Source of the DNA: Caenorhabditis remanei
Taxonomy: Eukaryota > Nematoda > Chromadorea > Rhabditida > Rhabditidae
Direction: 5' to 3'
Assembly (NCBI RefSeq): GCF_010183535.1
Contig: NC_071333.1
Span: 8,926,587 to 8,990,586, forward strand
DNA: 64,000 nucleotides
The notes below the pieces were generated by a model that worked only from the letters and a program-made list of their open reading frames with translations, was not told the DNA's origin and searched no databases. A program made the translations under genes and the position numbers. Positions 23,401 through 33,907 of this stretch are shown one piece after another; the first letter of the stretch is position 1, and the number at the start of each line of letters is the position of its first letter.

Positions 23401-26400
23401 ACCGTTGTTATTGATAAGATCCCATCTCAACGTCACAAAATGAAGACCACGACTAAAGACATGAACTCGTGTTGGTGGATCCGGACGTCCTGGAGCAGTA
23501 CGGAAGAATCCATACTCACTTCTCTTCCCTACATAAGAACGAGTCGGAATGTATACTTCCATGTAAATTTGATAAGATGTGTTGGGTGCGAAATTCTTCT
23601 CACGATGTAGGAATCTTCCGTCTGTTAGCACAGTAGGTTCTTCCACTATGAAGGATCTGTCAAATTGACCGTTGTTCACCATGACTGTTGCCTTGTACTG
23701 AATATCGAAAGTGCTCAGATTGAACGTTTGCTTCACTTTCTGAAATGAAATAGTTTGGTTAGTAAGTAATTCAATGCTAGAAACTTACCGGAGTCAACAT
23801 CAAAGGATGAAACGTGAACTCGAGCTCTGTGGCAAGAGCATTAGCTTGTTGTGGTGCTAGTAATTGAAGTAATTCCGAGTCTAATGCTTCATTCTCCTGA
23901 AAATCAGGTTTCCATAGTTGCAACATTTTATATCTAGAAAATTAGTTTTCTTTGTTAATTTCTTACCTTCTCTAACTCTTCGTTCCACAAGTTGTTATTG
24001 TTGATTAGCGATTCCTCGGGTACGGTCATCATTCCAGGTAATGCAGGAGGTGGGACTCCATACAAATGTGACGGTAGTGCCATGTGTAGTGCTGATGGAT
24101 CTTGACTGACTGGTGCTGTCATCATCATCATCTGTCCATTCATAGGTGGAGGAACGGACATTTCCTGCAGAGGCATATTCATCAGCATACTTTGTTGTGC
24201 AACATCTAAAAGTGGAGGTCCAGGCATATACGTTCCTGTCCCGAGTCCTCCCTGCGTCAGATCGGATACTGATGGACCGTTTGGTGCTCCAAGTAAAGAA
24301 GCATGTTGCTGCGGCACTGGAATGGGTGGTCCGTAAAACATTTGATTTGCATTGACATCATTTTGTGGATTCATCATTAATGCGGCGTTTTGATGAGCCA
24401 TAGCTGGCATTGGTTGACTATTGTTGGCAGAGAGTTCTGGAAATTCTTGCAGACTGTTTACATTGCTGTACGCCTGATCTCTGTGTGCGCGTTCTTGGTA
24501 TTCACCTTGACCTCTTCCTTGATGTTCCACACGAACTCTTCCTTGAAAATCACCACGATGTCTTTTGCTGTATCGGTTCCCATTGAATCTGTTTCCACCT
24601 GCATTATGATTGTTGTTTCTGTATCCGTTCTCGTTGTTTACATGTTCATTTTGCACATTAACATTTTCTCCACGTCCATTTTGTCTATATCCATTCTGTC
24701 CATGGCCATTCTGTCCATGTCCATTCTGCCCATCTCCATTCTGTACATGTACATTCTGTCCATCTCCATTCTGTCCATCTCCATTCTGTACACGTCCATT
24801 CGGTGCATGTCCATTCTGTGCATGACCATTTTGTGCATGACCATTTTGTCCATGTCCATTTTGTCTATATCCATTCTGTCCATGTCCATTCTGTCTATAT
24901 CCATTCTGTCCATGTCCATTCTGCTCATCCCCATTTTGTCCATGACTATTCTGTCTATATCCATTTTGTCCATGTCCATTACCATTTCGTTGGTTTCCAT
25001 TCCGATGGTTTCCATTCCGTTGGTTCCAATTCTGTTGGTTTCCGTTGTAGTTTCTGATGTTTCCATTTCTAGGTCCGTTTGAATGATGTCCACCCCTAGA
25101 TGGGCCTGGTGGAGAAGGTTGAGATTCGTTCATTGAGTTTTCGGATTGGTTTTCTTTTCCCGAGTTTGGTACCTGGAATGAAAGAAAGAAATTGTATAAT
25201 GATGAAACTGCGCGGCAAGTCATTACATTTAATTCCTCTTTGTTTTGTGGGCAATTGTTTGCCTTTACCATAGACACCACAATATGGCGAAGATTTCCCT
25301 ACAGAGCAAAATGGTGTATTCGCAAGCTTAAACTACACACTAGACTTACTTCTTCATCGAGGTATTGATGAACCTTTTGATTTGGACCAAGTGCAATTGG
25401 TAGTGGACCGCTGAGTTTGGTAGCCTCTGCAGCGTACACTAGGGTAGCAGGACCATCAATACCTGAAATATACCATTCATTAACAATTTCCTCAAAGTAT
25501 TTTGCTTATTTGCATTTTAATTTTTTTTCCTAGTTTTTAACAAAGTTTATCTGAAATTGCCTATACTTGTAACTGGTTCTGCGAAAGTAAAGTTTTCTTC
25601 ACTATAAAACAGGCTGAACAGTTAGAAACCAACATTTGAAACTTGGTAAAAATGGTATTCTCCTGACTCGAGGTGGAGGGATAATGATCCCAGATGGATT
25701 TGCTGCAAATGGAGAACCATAATACAGTGGTGCACGTCCTACTTGTTTTTGGCAGAATGGGGTTGATACGAGCTGACCCCAACAAATTGGTGGGCCCCTT
25801 TGTCGTCTAACCCACTGCCTATTAGGGTTGCCGTTCATCAATGATGACGTCCGATAGAAGATTTAACTGATCTAGGAAATCAAGCATAGGAAAAACAAAT
25901 TCAAAAGACAGAACGGATACAATGACGGTGAGCAGTGATATATGAAATAACAGAATTTTCAATTCGAGACAAATTCAAAAAAGATTGGATCTCAAATTTG
26001 TGTGGCGTATATGAGGCAATTTGTTTCACCCGTCTTTCAGTGTGACGTGTCATTTATTCCGATTGAGAGCTTAAGAAAAAGGAAAATGGAAGAGCTCTAG
26101 CGAGTGCGCATCATATATTCTCTTTTTTTGAACGAAGAGTATAAAAAAAGAAATTGCCTTTAAATTGAAGCGGGGTGTCAATTAGTACGAAAGTAAGACT
26201 TATTAGTGCCGAAGGCGGACGCTTGCATATTTGAGCAAAAAATGAACTCCAATGTAAATGCAAATGAAGAAGCAGAAAAAGCTGGAGGAACACTAGTTCA
26301 AAAAAGAATATGTGTTCTAGTGACGAGAAACTAAAATTTGCCTTAGGCAACGTTGACTAGCAGGGGAGTAAATCAGGTACTCTGATTTCTGATATAATAG

Positions 26401-29400
26401 ATGTCAACTCAATTTGAAGTTTCTAAGAAACCTCATAGAATTAAAAAAAATCATAAAATTTGTTCAAATGAAGAGAATTCTTTAAAAAAAAGGAGCGTTC
26501 ATAAAAAATAGAGAAAACGGGAGCTCAGAATCATCTCATTTCGTAAAGTTGACGTTGTCAAAAGCTGAAGATTCATTGTTTTTTGCAAGCCTTCATGCAA
26601 CTCTTCATTTTTTTGCGATGATTGATGTTACCAAAAAAATGAGCAGTGCAGAAACCAATTTAATTGGATGAATATTCGTTCGGAACACTTTTATGAGGAG
26701 AGAAGTATTGAAAGAAAAGAGAAGGATAAAAATGGGCAAGATGCCATTCTCCTAAAAGAAGGTGAATTTTATTTTTGCTGTTCGTGCATGTTTCAGAATT
26801 GAAGAGAAGAAATGGATCGGCACCAAGCAAGTGGTGGTGGGCGGAGTCTAAGCGGTGGTTCTCCATCGAGAAGAATATTCTGTGCCCAAAACACTCCGCC
26901 CATCAAAATTGACATTGAAATTCAGGAAAAAAGAGAGCCTTATATGGGTATAGAAAAATAATGTGATTGAATTTGAGATATTAAACAAAAATGTCGGATC
27001 CAAAGAAAAGGTTATATGAGATAGTGACGTTTTTCAGCGGAATTTCTAATAACGCCTACAAACTGGGATAAAGGGATAGATGAAATGGTGGAAAACGATC
27101 AGAATGTGAAACCGATTGAGCAACTTAACAGAGACAGGAAATAATTGAAAACTGATATCGAAAATCTTTAAAACTTGCATAAAGTAGACTTACTTCCAAC
27201 AACTTCGCCATTAGGATCGCTCAGATCAAGTCTTCCGTCCATCAGGTGCAGAAAAACTGTTTCTGAGTTAGGTGGAATGCTGCTTGCCGTCGGTAACGTA
27301 TGGAAGCCATTTCCAACATTCCATTCCTTTGGTTCCTCGGTCATCGAAGCAGCTGACGAAGTTCCCTCATTTGATAATGGCGGAGAAAATTCACCGACGT
27401 CATGTTCAGTATCTTCATCTCCAATTGGAGATTCCGCCTGAAGCGATGCCATTGATTCAGGGGGAGAGTTGCTTGGAGGAGGAGGGCTTGGGTGCTCCGG
27501 TGGAGATTGTTGCGATGACGTAGATACGGCGTCGTCTTCGGAAGACTTCATTTCATCGGCAGCACTCACTCCAGAACTGAAAATGAAATAGTTGAGTTAT
27601 GGTGAGTTGGAGTATTTCAAGATTGATCTTTTGGATTGAACTCAGTTCTAAGAACATATAAACCTTTCACGCTATTATGTGTTCAAAAAATTGTAAAATT
27701 AATCAGAAAACCTCATAAACATTAACGGCTCTTTTTTTGATTTTCCGCCCGAAATTGATAAAACGAAAAAACACGTTTTTAACTCTACATGTCAGATATT
27801 AAAAGATCAGTTTAATGAACTTGATGAACCCCACTACAATATGGTATTTGTACTCACGCTTGCGCAACGTTTCTGAAAAATTCTCTTCGTATACCCTCGT
27901 CTGTTATCGCAGCCGGATCGGATGATCCATCTTCAGACATGCTCACCGGCGTTTTTCTTAAAAGACATTAACTGTTGGCGGATGTATTCTTGATTACGGT
28001 AAGAGAAGAATGTTGAGAAAAAAAGGAGAGGAAAATACTAGGAGAGGTTGAACTAACAATGACAGGAGAGTGAGCATGAAAGGGTTCAATGCTTATTTCT
28101 TTTCTATGATGAACTATCAATTAAAACGCCATTCCTCAACGTTCCTAAGAAAAAAAAATAGGAATAGAAACTATGTGGCTCAGAAGCGACATTGTGGTGA
28201 TTTTACCTCCTCTCTCTCTCTTTCTTACTTCCAAATCCCATTTATCGGAACCCATGATTATCGGGGAGCTCATAAAATCGAAACACTTTCACGTCCAAAA
28301 AATTGGAGGAATAATCGGAAAAGAAATTGGTTATGACGAATAACTAGAGTATTTTTCGGTAACCTCACTGAAAGTAAAAATAGAATGAATATATCCAATA
28401 GAGGATCTCAAAACCAGCAGTGTTGAAACAAGGTTCATTCGGTTGAGAAGATTGAAAAATGGATGCGATGTGTTCAATCTCGATTGTTCCTATTCTACTA
28501 TGGAGATCATCAATCTAGCTCTTTTCAATAGAAACGTCATCTGGCTTTGGATACGAATGTACTAGGTGGGAATAACCAAATGAAACAGAAATAAGATGAG
28601 CTCTCCCCTAAAGAGATCCCTCCCGGACAATCTGGACGCATCATTTTTTTTCGGAGAAAAAAGTTTCTAGATGCAACTCAACAGAGCCCACAGGCATTGA
28701 AGATGACGCGAAGATAGAATGATTGAGCCAACTAGCTTTTGGCCGGGGGTCGCATATATTTTTGCAAGTACACGTCACATATATCGGTGCAGCCATAACT
28801 TTTATGGTCTCTATCAAACAAAAAATGGAGAAAAGATAGAATGAAGCCAAAACGAAACCGTTTGACTCGGTACACCTCACAGCTAGATATAAGTCGAAAA
28901 TGTGTAAACAGAGAAGAAAAGGGAAACGTGTGGGAATTGATGACTGGGAACAGAAATCTCACTTGCAAATGTGTTTATAAAGTAGATGCACCATTTCTCT
29001 TTTTTTTCCTGCTGTAGCCACATATCGAGGTGATTGATCGGGAAAAGACCATCCCGTCGTTTTGTGACAAATCGACTTAATTTTCGGGGCTCTTTTTGTT
29101 GGGTGCCAAGCTACGAGTGCGTTTTGAAAAAAAAGGAGAGAGATGAGCCCCACGAGAAGCTTTGATGCGTTCAAACGGAACGGAGGAAAGGGGTCCAAAA
29201 GAACATAACGAGGAGAGAAATATTGAAAAAAAGGAAGGAAATGAAGAATAAGGATCTAATCTGAATAATATACGAATTGGAATCGAAATGGGATCTCCGC
29301 CGTAGGAGTCAAGATAAGAATAACAATGGGGTAAAGACACACTTCCAGGAATAGTGTAAACTATCACTAGAAAACGGCCACGTTCTCAGAAAATTCGAAA

Positions 29401-30789
29401 AAACTGCAAATTCCTGACACATTTCCTCTCCGTACGGTTTTCAGCGAGGAAAAACTTCCAACTGGCGAATCGGAGGAGGCCTCGTGAATCCTGGTGATTT
29501 TATGTTTGTTTCCCAGCCGCCCCCTCTCCTTTTCAGAAAAATTCCCAAGTTTTATCATGCGATTCCCTCTTTTTTGCCCCTGGGAGTTTTATCTATCTGG
29601 GAACCAGAAATTCTACAGTAACCCGAGCAGAATCAGAAGATCAAAACACGACTTGAAAGTTGTGGACCGTATAGAAAGGGTCACGAGAAATCTGGGGTAC
29701 GGACTAAGGAGAGAATAACCCACCACGTATCTGACCTAACCCAGCTGGGAGAGTATCATAAAAACTCGTGGAAAAAAAAGGTTCGATGGACAGATGGACA
29801 AAACTGGACATTTGGAATGGAGGCTTTTTTCTACCAACACCTGTCTACCAACACATCAATGCAAAACGGGAAAATGGGGGAAGAACAGAGGAAAGTTGTT
29901 TCTTTTTGTTCGCGTGGAGTCTTGTGATGATAAGGAGAAACCAGAGGCAAGAACAATTCCGACTCAAATAATCCTTTCATCGGAAACGGAAAGACTATCC
30001 AGATAGTTTTTAGTCTCTGAAAATGATTTTTTCCAGTAGAAAAAGAAAAAGAAGAAAAGCGAAAAAGAGGAAAGAAGAAGATTGTATGTGCTCTATGATT
30101 CCCTTGTCTTTTATGATTGTCCCGTTTTTTCTTTTCTTTTCAATTTTTATGTGTTCGATTGGACTCCAACAGCTCGTAAAATCCCGTATACCAAACAGTA
30201 CATTTTATGGTTTTTTCGGAGAAACAATACGAAAAAAGATTCCAGCCAATCATAATCATACCGTAGTCCTTTCTAAGAACTGCAAACACCAGAACTAAGA
30301 GGAGGCACTTTTCCGCGCCAAAAAATGTTCAATCTTTCTTGAAAGTAGGTCCTATTTGTGCCCTTTTCACAGAATACACCCACGAGGGAATCAGAAGAAC
30401 ATGTTCCAACAATTGTTCGGGAAACATCTTATTTTTTCTCATTGCATGTCTCCAGGGGGTGGACCAAAAAATGAAAGTTATAAAAAATTGGAATTACTGG
30501 AGAAGAGAGAGTTTGTGTCAAAGAAATAGTCGAAGTAACTTGAATGTTAAAGTTTTCTTAACTGGATTTCTCATCATCCAAATCTGTTTCAGATATTCGA
30601 CATTCTAACAGTAAAACCGTCACTAGATATTTGACCCGCTAAAGTTTAAGAGGACCCGTGCGAGCTATCTAATCAAATAACTAACCTGCTTCCACTATCA
30701 CTGTCGTTGTGATTGTGAAGATCGTTGGATGTGGACGGTGGAGGTGTGATGAACTGCGCAGATACACTGACCGGGTATAACGTCGCCAT
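20498..30789 (-). CDS. FNDC3-like protein: multiple fibronectin III domains and C-terminal membrane anchor
   Basis: Large protein resembling vertebrate FNDC3A/B. The N-terminal part is disordered and Ser/Pro-rich (27576-27194: VFLHLMDGRLDLSDPNGEVVG). It is followed by a short conserved exon (25462-25350: IDGPATLVYAAEATKLSGPL), another (25298-25227), and an exon with an Asn/Gly/Gln minisatellite and a Met/Pro-rich stretch (about 25172-23966). From about 23900 to 20990 I count nine fibronectin type III repeats, recognised by starts such as GRPDPPTRVHVFSRGLHFVTLRW, KPFMPQNITVTALSPHSILVTW and KPSTPIDTFVSQIHTQGFKITW. The end is acidic (DVDDDDEEESVVPF), then a tail anchor (SFIMYILIFCIVMCISC) and EGPASQPPPSN. 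Vertebrate FNDC3 proteins also have nine FN3 domains and a C-terminal anchor. Three alternative first exons are listed separately. From memory C34F6.10 may be this gene, but I give no symbol. Confidence 0.85.
24660..24990 (-). repeat. Coding 15-base minisatellite (Q-N-G-x-x pentapeptides)
   Basis: About 22 tandem 15-base units, seen on the plus strand as variants of CCATTCTGTCCATGT. In the FNDC3-like reading frame they encode pentapeptides such as QNGHG, QNGYR, QNGHA and QNGDG. Because no unit contains a stop in any frame, long false open frames appear on both strands. Confidence 0.9.
25634..25838 (-). CDS. FNDC3-like gene, possible internal first exon (1c)
   Basis: The ATG at 25838 reads MNGNPNRQWVRRQRGPPICW and continues Pro-rich (SGIIIPPPRVRR). 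Two donors (GTTTCA after 25643, GTTGGT after 25634) both leave one base, which matches the exon at 25462 that carries IDGPATLVYAA. No in-frame acceptor is seen upstream of the ATG, which favours a transcription start or SL site here rather than an internal exon. Confidence 0.5.
27858..27940 (-). CDS. FNDC3-like gene, alternative first exon (1b)
   Basis: The ATG at 27940 reads MSEDGSSDPAAITDEGIRRE...RNVAQA and ends at CAAGC|GTGAGT with two bases left over, the same phase as exon 1a. It therefore joins the same acceptor at 27576, giving VAQASGVSAADE. Confidence 0.7.
27941..30685. other. Intron region between first exons 1a and 1b of the FNDC3-like gene
   Basis: A 2.7-kb intron for the long transcript that must also hold the promoter for exon 1b. 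The short open frames here (for example 28070-28336, 28641-29367, 29494-30006, 30023-30608) are unsupported. Confidence 0.5.
30686..30789 (-). CDS. FNDC3-like gene, distal first coding exon (1a)
   Basis: The ATG at 30789 reads MATLYPVSVSAQFITPPPST and ends ...DSDSGSS at a donor (GCAG|GTTAGT). Its phase (two bases left over) fits the exon starting at 27576, giving SGSSSGVSAADE. A TTTTACAG acceptor lies about 10 bases upstream of the ATG, so this exon is either trans-spliced or preceded by a non-coding exon. Confidence 0.75.
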
Positions 30790-32124
30790 TGGTGTAGGCT
30801 GTAAAATGTCATGAATAGAAAGAATCACACAAAAATCAGCATTCGAAATACACGACGAGAGACCAAAAAAAAGTCCAATGAGAAGTGAAATAGGAATCCC
30901 GCCTACCTAAACCGCCCAATTGTTCAATTCGCTTGAAAACTGCGGATAGGCCAAAAAACGAGGAAAGGGGGGGGGGCAGATAAAACGAATGTATGTGTTT
31001 TTTTGTCAATGAAAGCAATAGATTTCAATACCAACTCTACAAACACCAAAAAAAAAGAAGGAGAAGTGGTCCTTCCGCCTACTCACATGATGGATGATGT
31101 CATTTTTAGGCAAGATCTAATTGCAGAGGCTGTCATCCGAGTGTCATTCATTGGAAAGAAAAAAAGAGAACAGCTAGAAGATGGAACGTCACAGAAATAA
31201 AAATGAAATGAGAAGCAGCACTTAGGAGCATGAATTGTAATGAAGAACTGATGTCAGCAAAAACGGGGAAAGGAAAAAAAGGAAATTAGGAATATAGGCA
31301 GTGTAATCAAACTGACAAATGATATTTTGATTATTTCTGTGCAGAACTGAATGCGAGATCTGAATAATGAAACAGAAATGAATTGAAATGTGAATAATGA
31401 ATTCACCAGGGTGGTGTTGCACGTATTCATCTATGGGAAAAGGCAATCTTCAAAATTATCCTGATTCACGCAACAATTTTTCCAATGTCAAAAAAGAACA
31501 ACTAAGGGAAGCCACAGTCGCCCTTTTTGCTTCCTTTCAACCAATTATTCTGGTGCATTGGATGTCAAAGGGTGTTTTGTTTCAAATTGCTTCATGACAT
31601 GCCATCACAATTGCTTCCGCTCCTCCCACTGAAACCAATCTCGAAAAACCAAAAAAAAGATGAAGTAAGATTGGAACTCAAAGAAAAAACGCAGTCTTCC
31701 AAAATGAAAAAAAAGCAGATGCGCATCACATCACGTCATATAAACCACACTGAAAACAGAAAAAGCAGAAGCAAAAAAGACGAAGAAACAAGGGGTCCGT
31801 TTGCTTTTTTCGCATTCTTCTTTGCTCCTCTCCTCTTCTTTGTTGTATTTCTCGTCATCTTATGATTCAAACAACTTGTGGATAGGACATGCACCATCTG
31901 GGATATGTTGGCTTGTATGAGAATTTCATTAGGAACTAAACTAAAAGTGCTAGCCTTCAAAATAGCTCCTGATGAGAAGAATAAGAGATGATGGCGAAAA
32001 TAGGTGTGGACAATCAGGGGTAATAAATTATATCTTCGCGTATCTCTGCTAAAATATCGGTCACTTTATCAATTTTTTTGGTTTTGATGATAAGAACAGG
32101 TTATCACTTCTCGGACAATCTTTC
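30790..32124. other. Upstream region of FNDC3-like gene
   Basis: No gene is supported. A run of about ten G lies near 30967-30976. Promoter or 5' UTR exons of the long FNDC3-like transcript may lie here or further right. Confidence 0.45.
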
Positions 32125-33907
32125 TTAAGAGGCACTATCTGTAAGAGTGAGAATGTTTGTGTTGGGCCTTGGCACAGTTGCAAAAAGTTGTTTCAATCCG
32201 AACTCTTTTCACAGCATATGTACCCCTATGGTAGTGATTTATAAAAAATATGCCACCAGTCCCCTATGACGTCATCATAGGAAAATATGGCCAATAATCG
32301 ACTTTTCAACCAAAAATTCATAAAAATTTAAATTTTCCAGATAACTCTGCGAAACTTTTGGTACATGTTAGGATTGGTTTTGACTACTACTACACAAATT
32401 TCCAGCCCCCCAGACACCCCAGAAACCGTTCAATTGAAATTCATTTCCATGTTTTTCAACTTTTCTCGAAAATTCCCTCTAGAAGTCCTCAAATTTTAAA
32501 TTGTATTCGTATTCCCCGTAAAAAGTTCTACTTGGCCCAATTTAATTCATTAAAAACTAAGGGGACCATTTTGAGATATTTCGATTTTTTCAAAAATCAC
32601 ATAAGGGTCCCCCCTTATGAAAAATTTTTTTTTGAAAAAAATTTCAAAAAAAAATTAACTCCGAAAATGATTAGAATATTGATAAAACACTTGGAATAAG
32701 CCAATCCCAAAATATTAGATCTCAGAAACGCGTTTGAACGGATTCCGTTTTTTTGATCATCCAATTTTTTCCAATTTTTTCCCGTTTTTATCAGTAATTC
32801 GTACAGAAGTCCTCAAATTTTTAAGGATATCCTAATTCCTCTCAAAATTTAACATATAGTTCAATTGACGTCGTTCAAAAACAGGGGGACCATTTTGAGA
32901 TTTTTCCATTTATTTCGAAATTCAGATAAGGGTCCCCCCTTATGAAAGAAAATTTTTATCAAAAAAATAATTCAACTTTTTTTGATGCAAAAAACGTTCA
33001 AACTATAAAAAAATGTTTTCGATATTTTATCGATGTTCTCAACGTCTATTGCATCAAAAAAAAGTCGAATTAATTTTTTGATAAAAATTTTATTTCATAA
33101 GGGGGGACCCTTACCTGAATTTCGAAATAAATGGAAAAATCTCAAAATGGTCCCCCTGTTTTTTAATGATGTCAATTGAAATATATGTTAAATTTTGCAA
33201 GGAAGTAGGATGTCGTTAAAAATTTGAGGACTTCTGTACAAATTTTTGATGAAAATGGGAAAAAACTGGAAAAAATTGGATGAACAAAAAAAACGGAATC
33301 CGTTCAAACACATTTCTGAGATCTTATATTTTGTGAGTGACTTATTTCAAGGGTTTTATCAACATTCCAATTATTTTCGGAGTTAATTTTTTTTTGAAAT
33401 TTTTTTCAAAAATGAAATTTTCATAAGGGGGGACCCTTATGTGATTTTTGAAAAAATCGAAATATCTCAAAATGGTCCCCCTACTTTTTGATGTTTTTAG
33501 TTGGACCTAATCGAACTTTTAGCGGGGAATACGAATACGATTTGAAATTTGAGGACTTCTAGAGGGAATTTTCGAGAAAAGTTGAAAAAACATAAAAATG
33601 AAATTCAATTGAACTGTTTCTGGGGTGTCTGGTGAGCTGGAAACTTGTGTAAAGGTAGCCAAAAACATTTCTAACATGTTTCAAAAGTTTCCCGATGTTA
33701 TCTGGAAAATCAAAATTTTTATGAATTTTTGGGTGAAAAGTCAATTATTGACCATATTTCCCTATGATGACGTCATAGAGTACTGGTGACATATTTTTTA
33801 TAAATCACTACCATAGGGGTACATATGCTGTAAAAAAAGTTCGGATTGAAACTACTTTTTGCAACTGTGCCAAGAGGAATCCTCATCTTACAGACAACGC
33901 CTCTTAA
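32125..33907. mobile_element. Palindromic (fold-back) repeat element bounded by TTAA
   Basis: Two arms of roughly 850-890 bases in inverted orientation meet near 33015. The left end reads TTAAGAGGC (32125-) and the right end GCCTCTTAA (-33907). Examples of paired segments: CCTATGACGTCATCATAGG near 32262 against CCTATGATGACGTCATAG near 33762; GGTCCCCCCTTAT near 32931 against ATAAGGGGGGACC near 33099; GCACAGTTGCAAAAAG near 32172 against CTTTTTGCAACTGTGCC near 33855. The arms are similar but not identical. There is no transposase, so it is non-autonomous. C. elegans has known palindromic repeats with TTAA target sites (PALTTAA type in repeat catalogues), and this fits that class. TTAA targets are typical of piggyBac-like transposases. 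Confidence 0.85.

Noticed and set aside
24390..25093. Long open frames of 230 and 151 codons overlapping the FNDC3-like exon on both strands
   Set aside because: They are produced by the 15-base minisatellite, which has no stop in any frame; their translations are Met/Ile/Ser or His/Val/Pro repeats.
30967..30976. Run of about ten G, considered as a G-quadruplex or instability site
   Set aside because: A single short run; the tracts known to be unstable in C. elegans are longer.
32358..33744. Open frames inside the TTAA palindrome, considered as a transposase
   Set aside because: They lie in the inverted arms, repeat as mirror copies, and lack any transposase motif.
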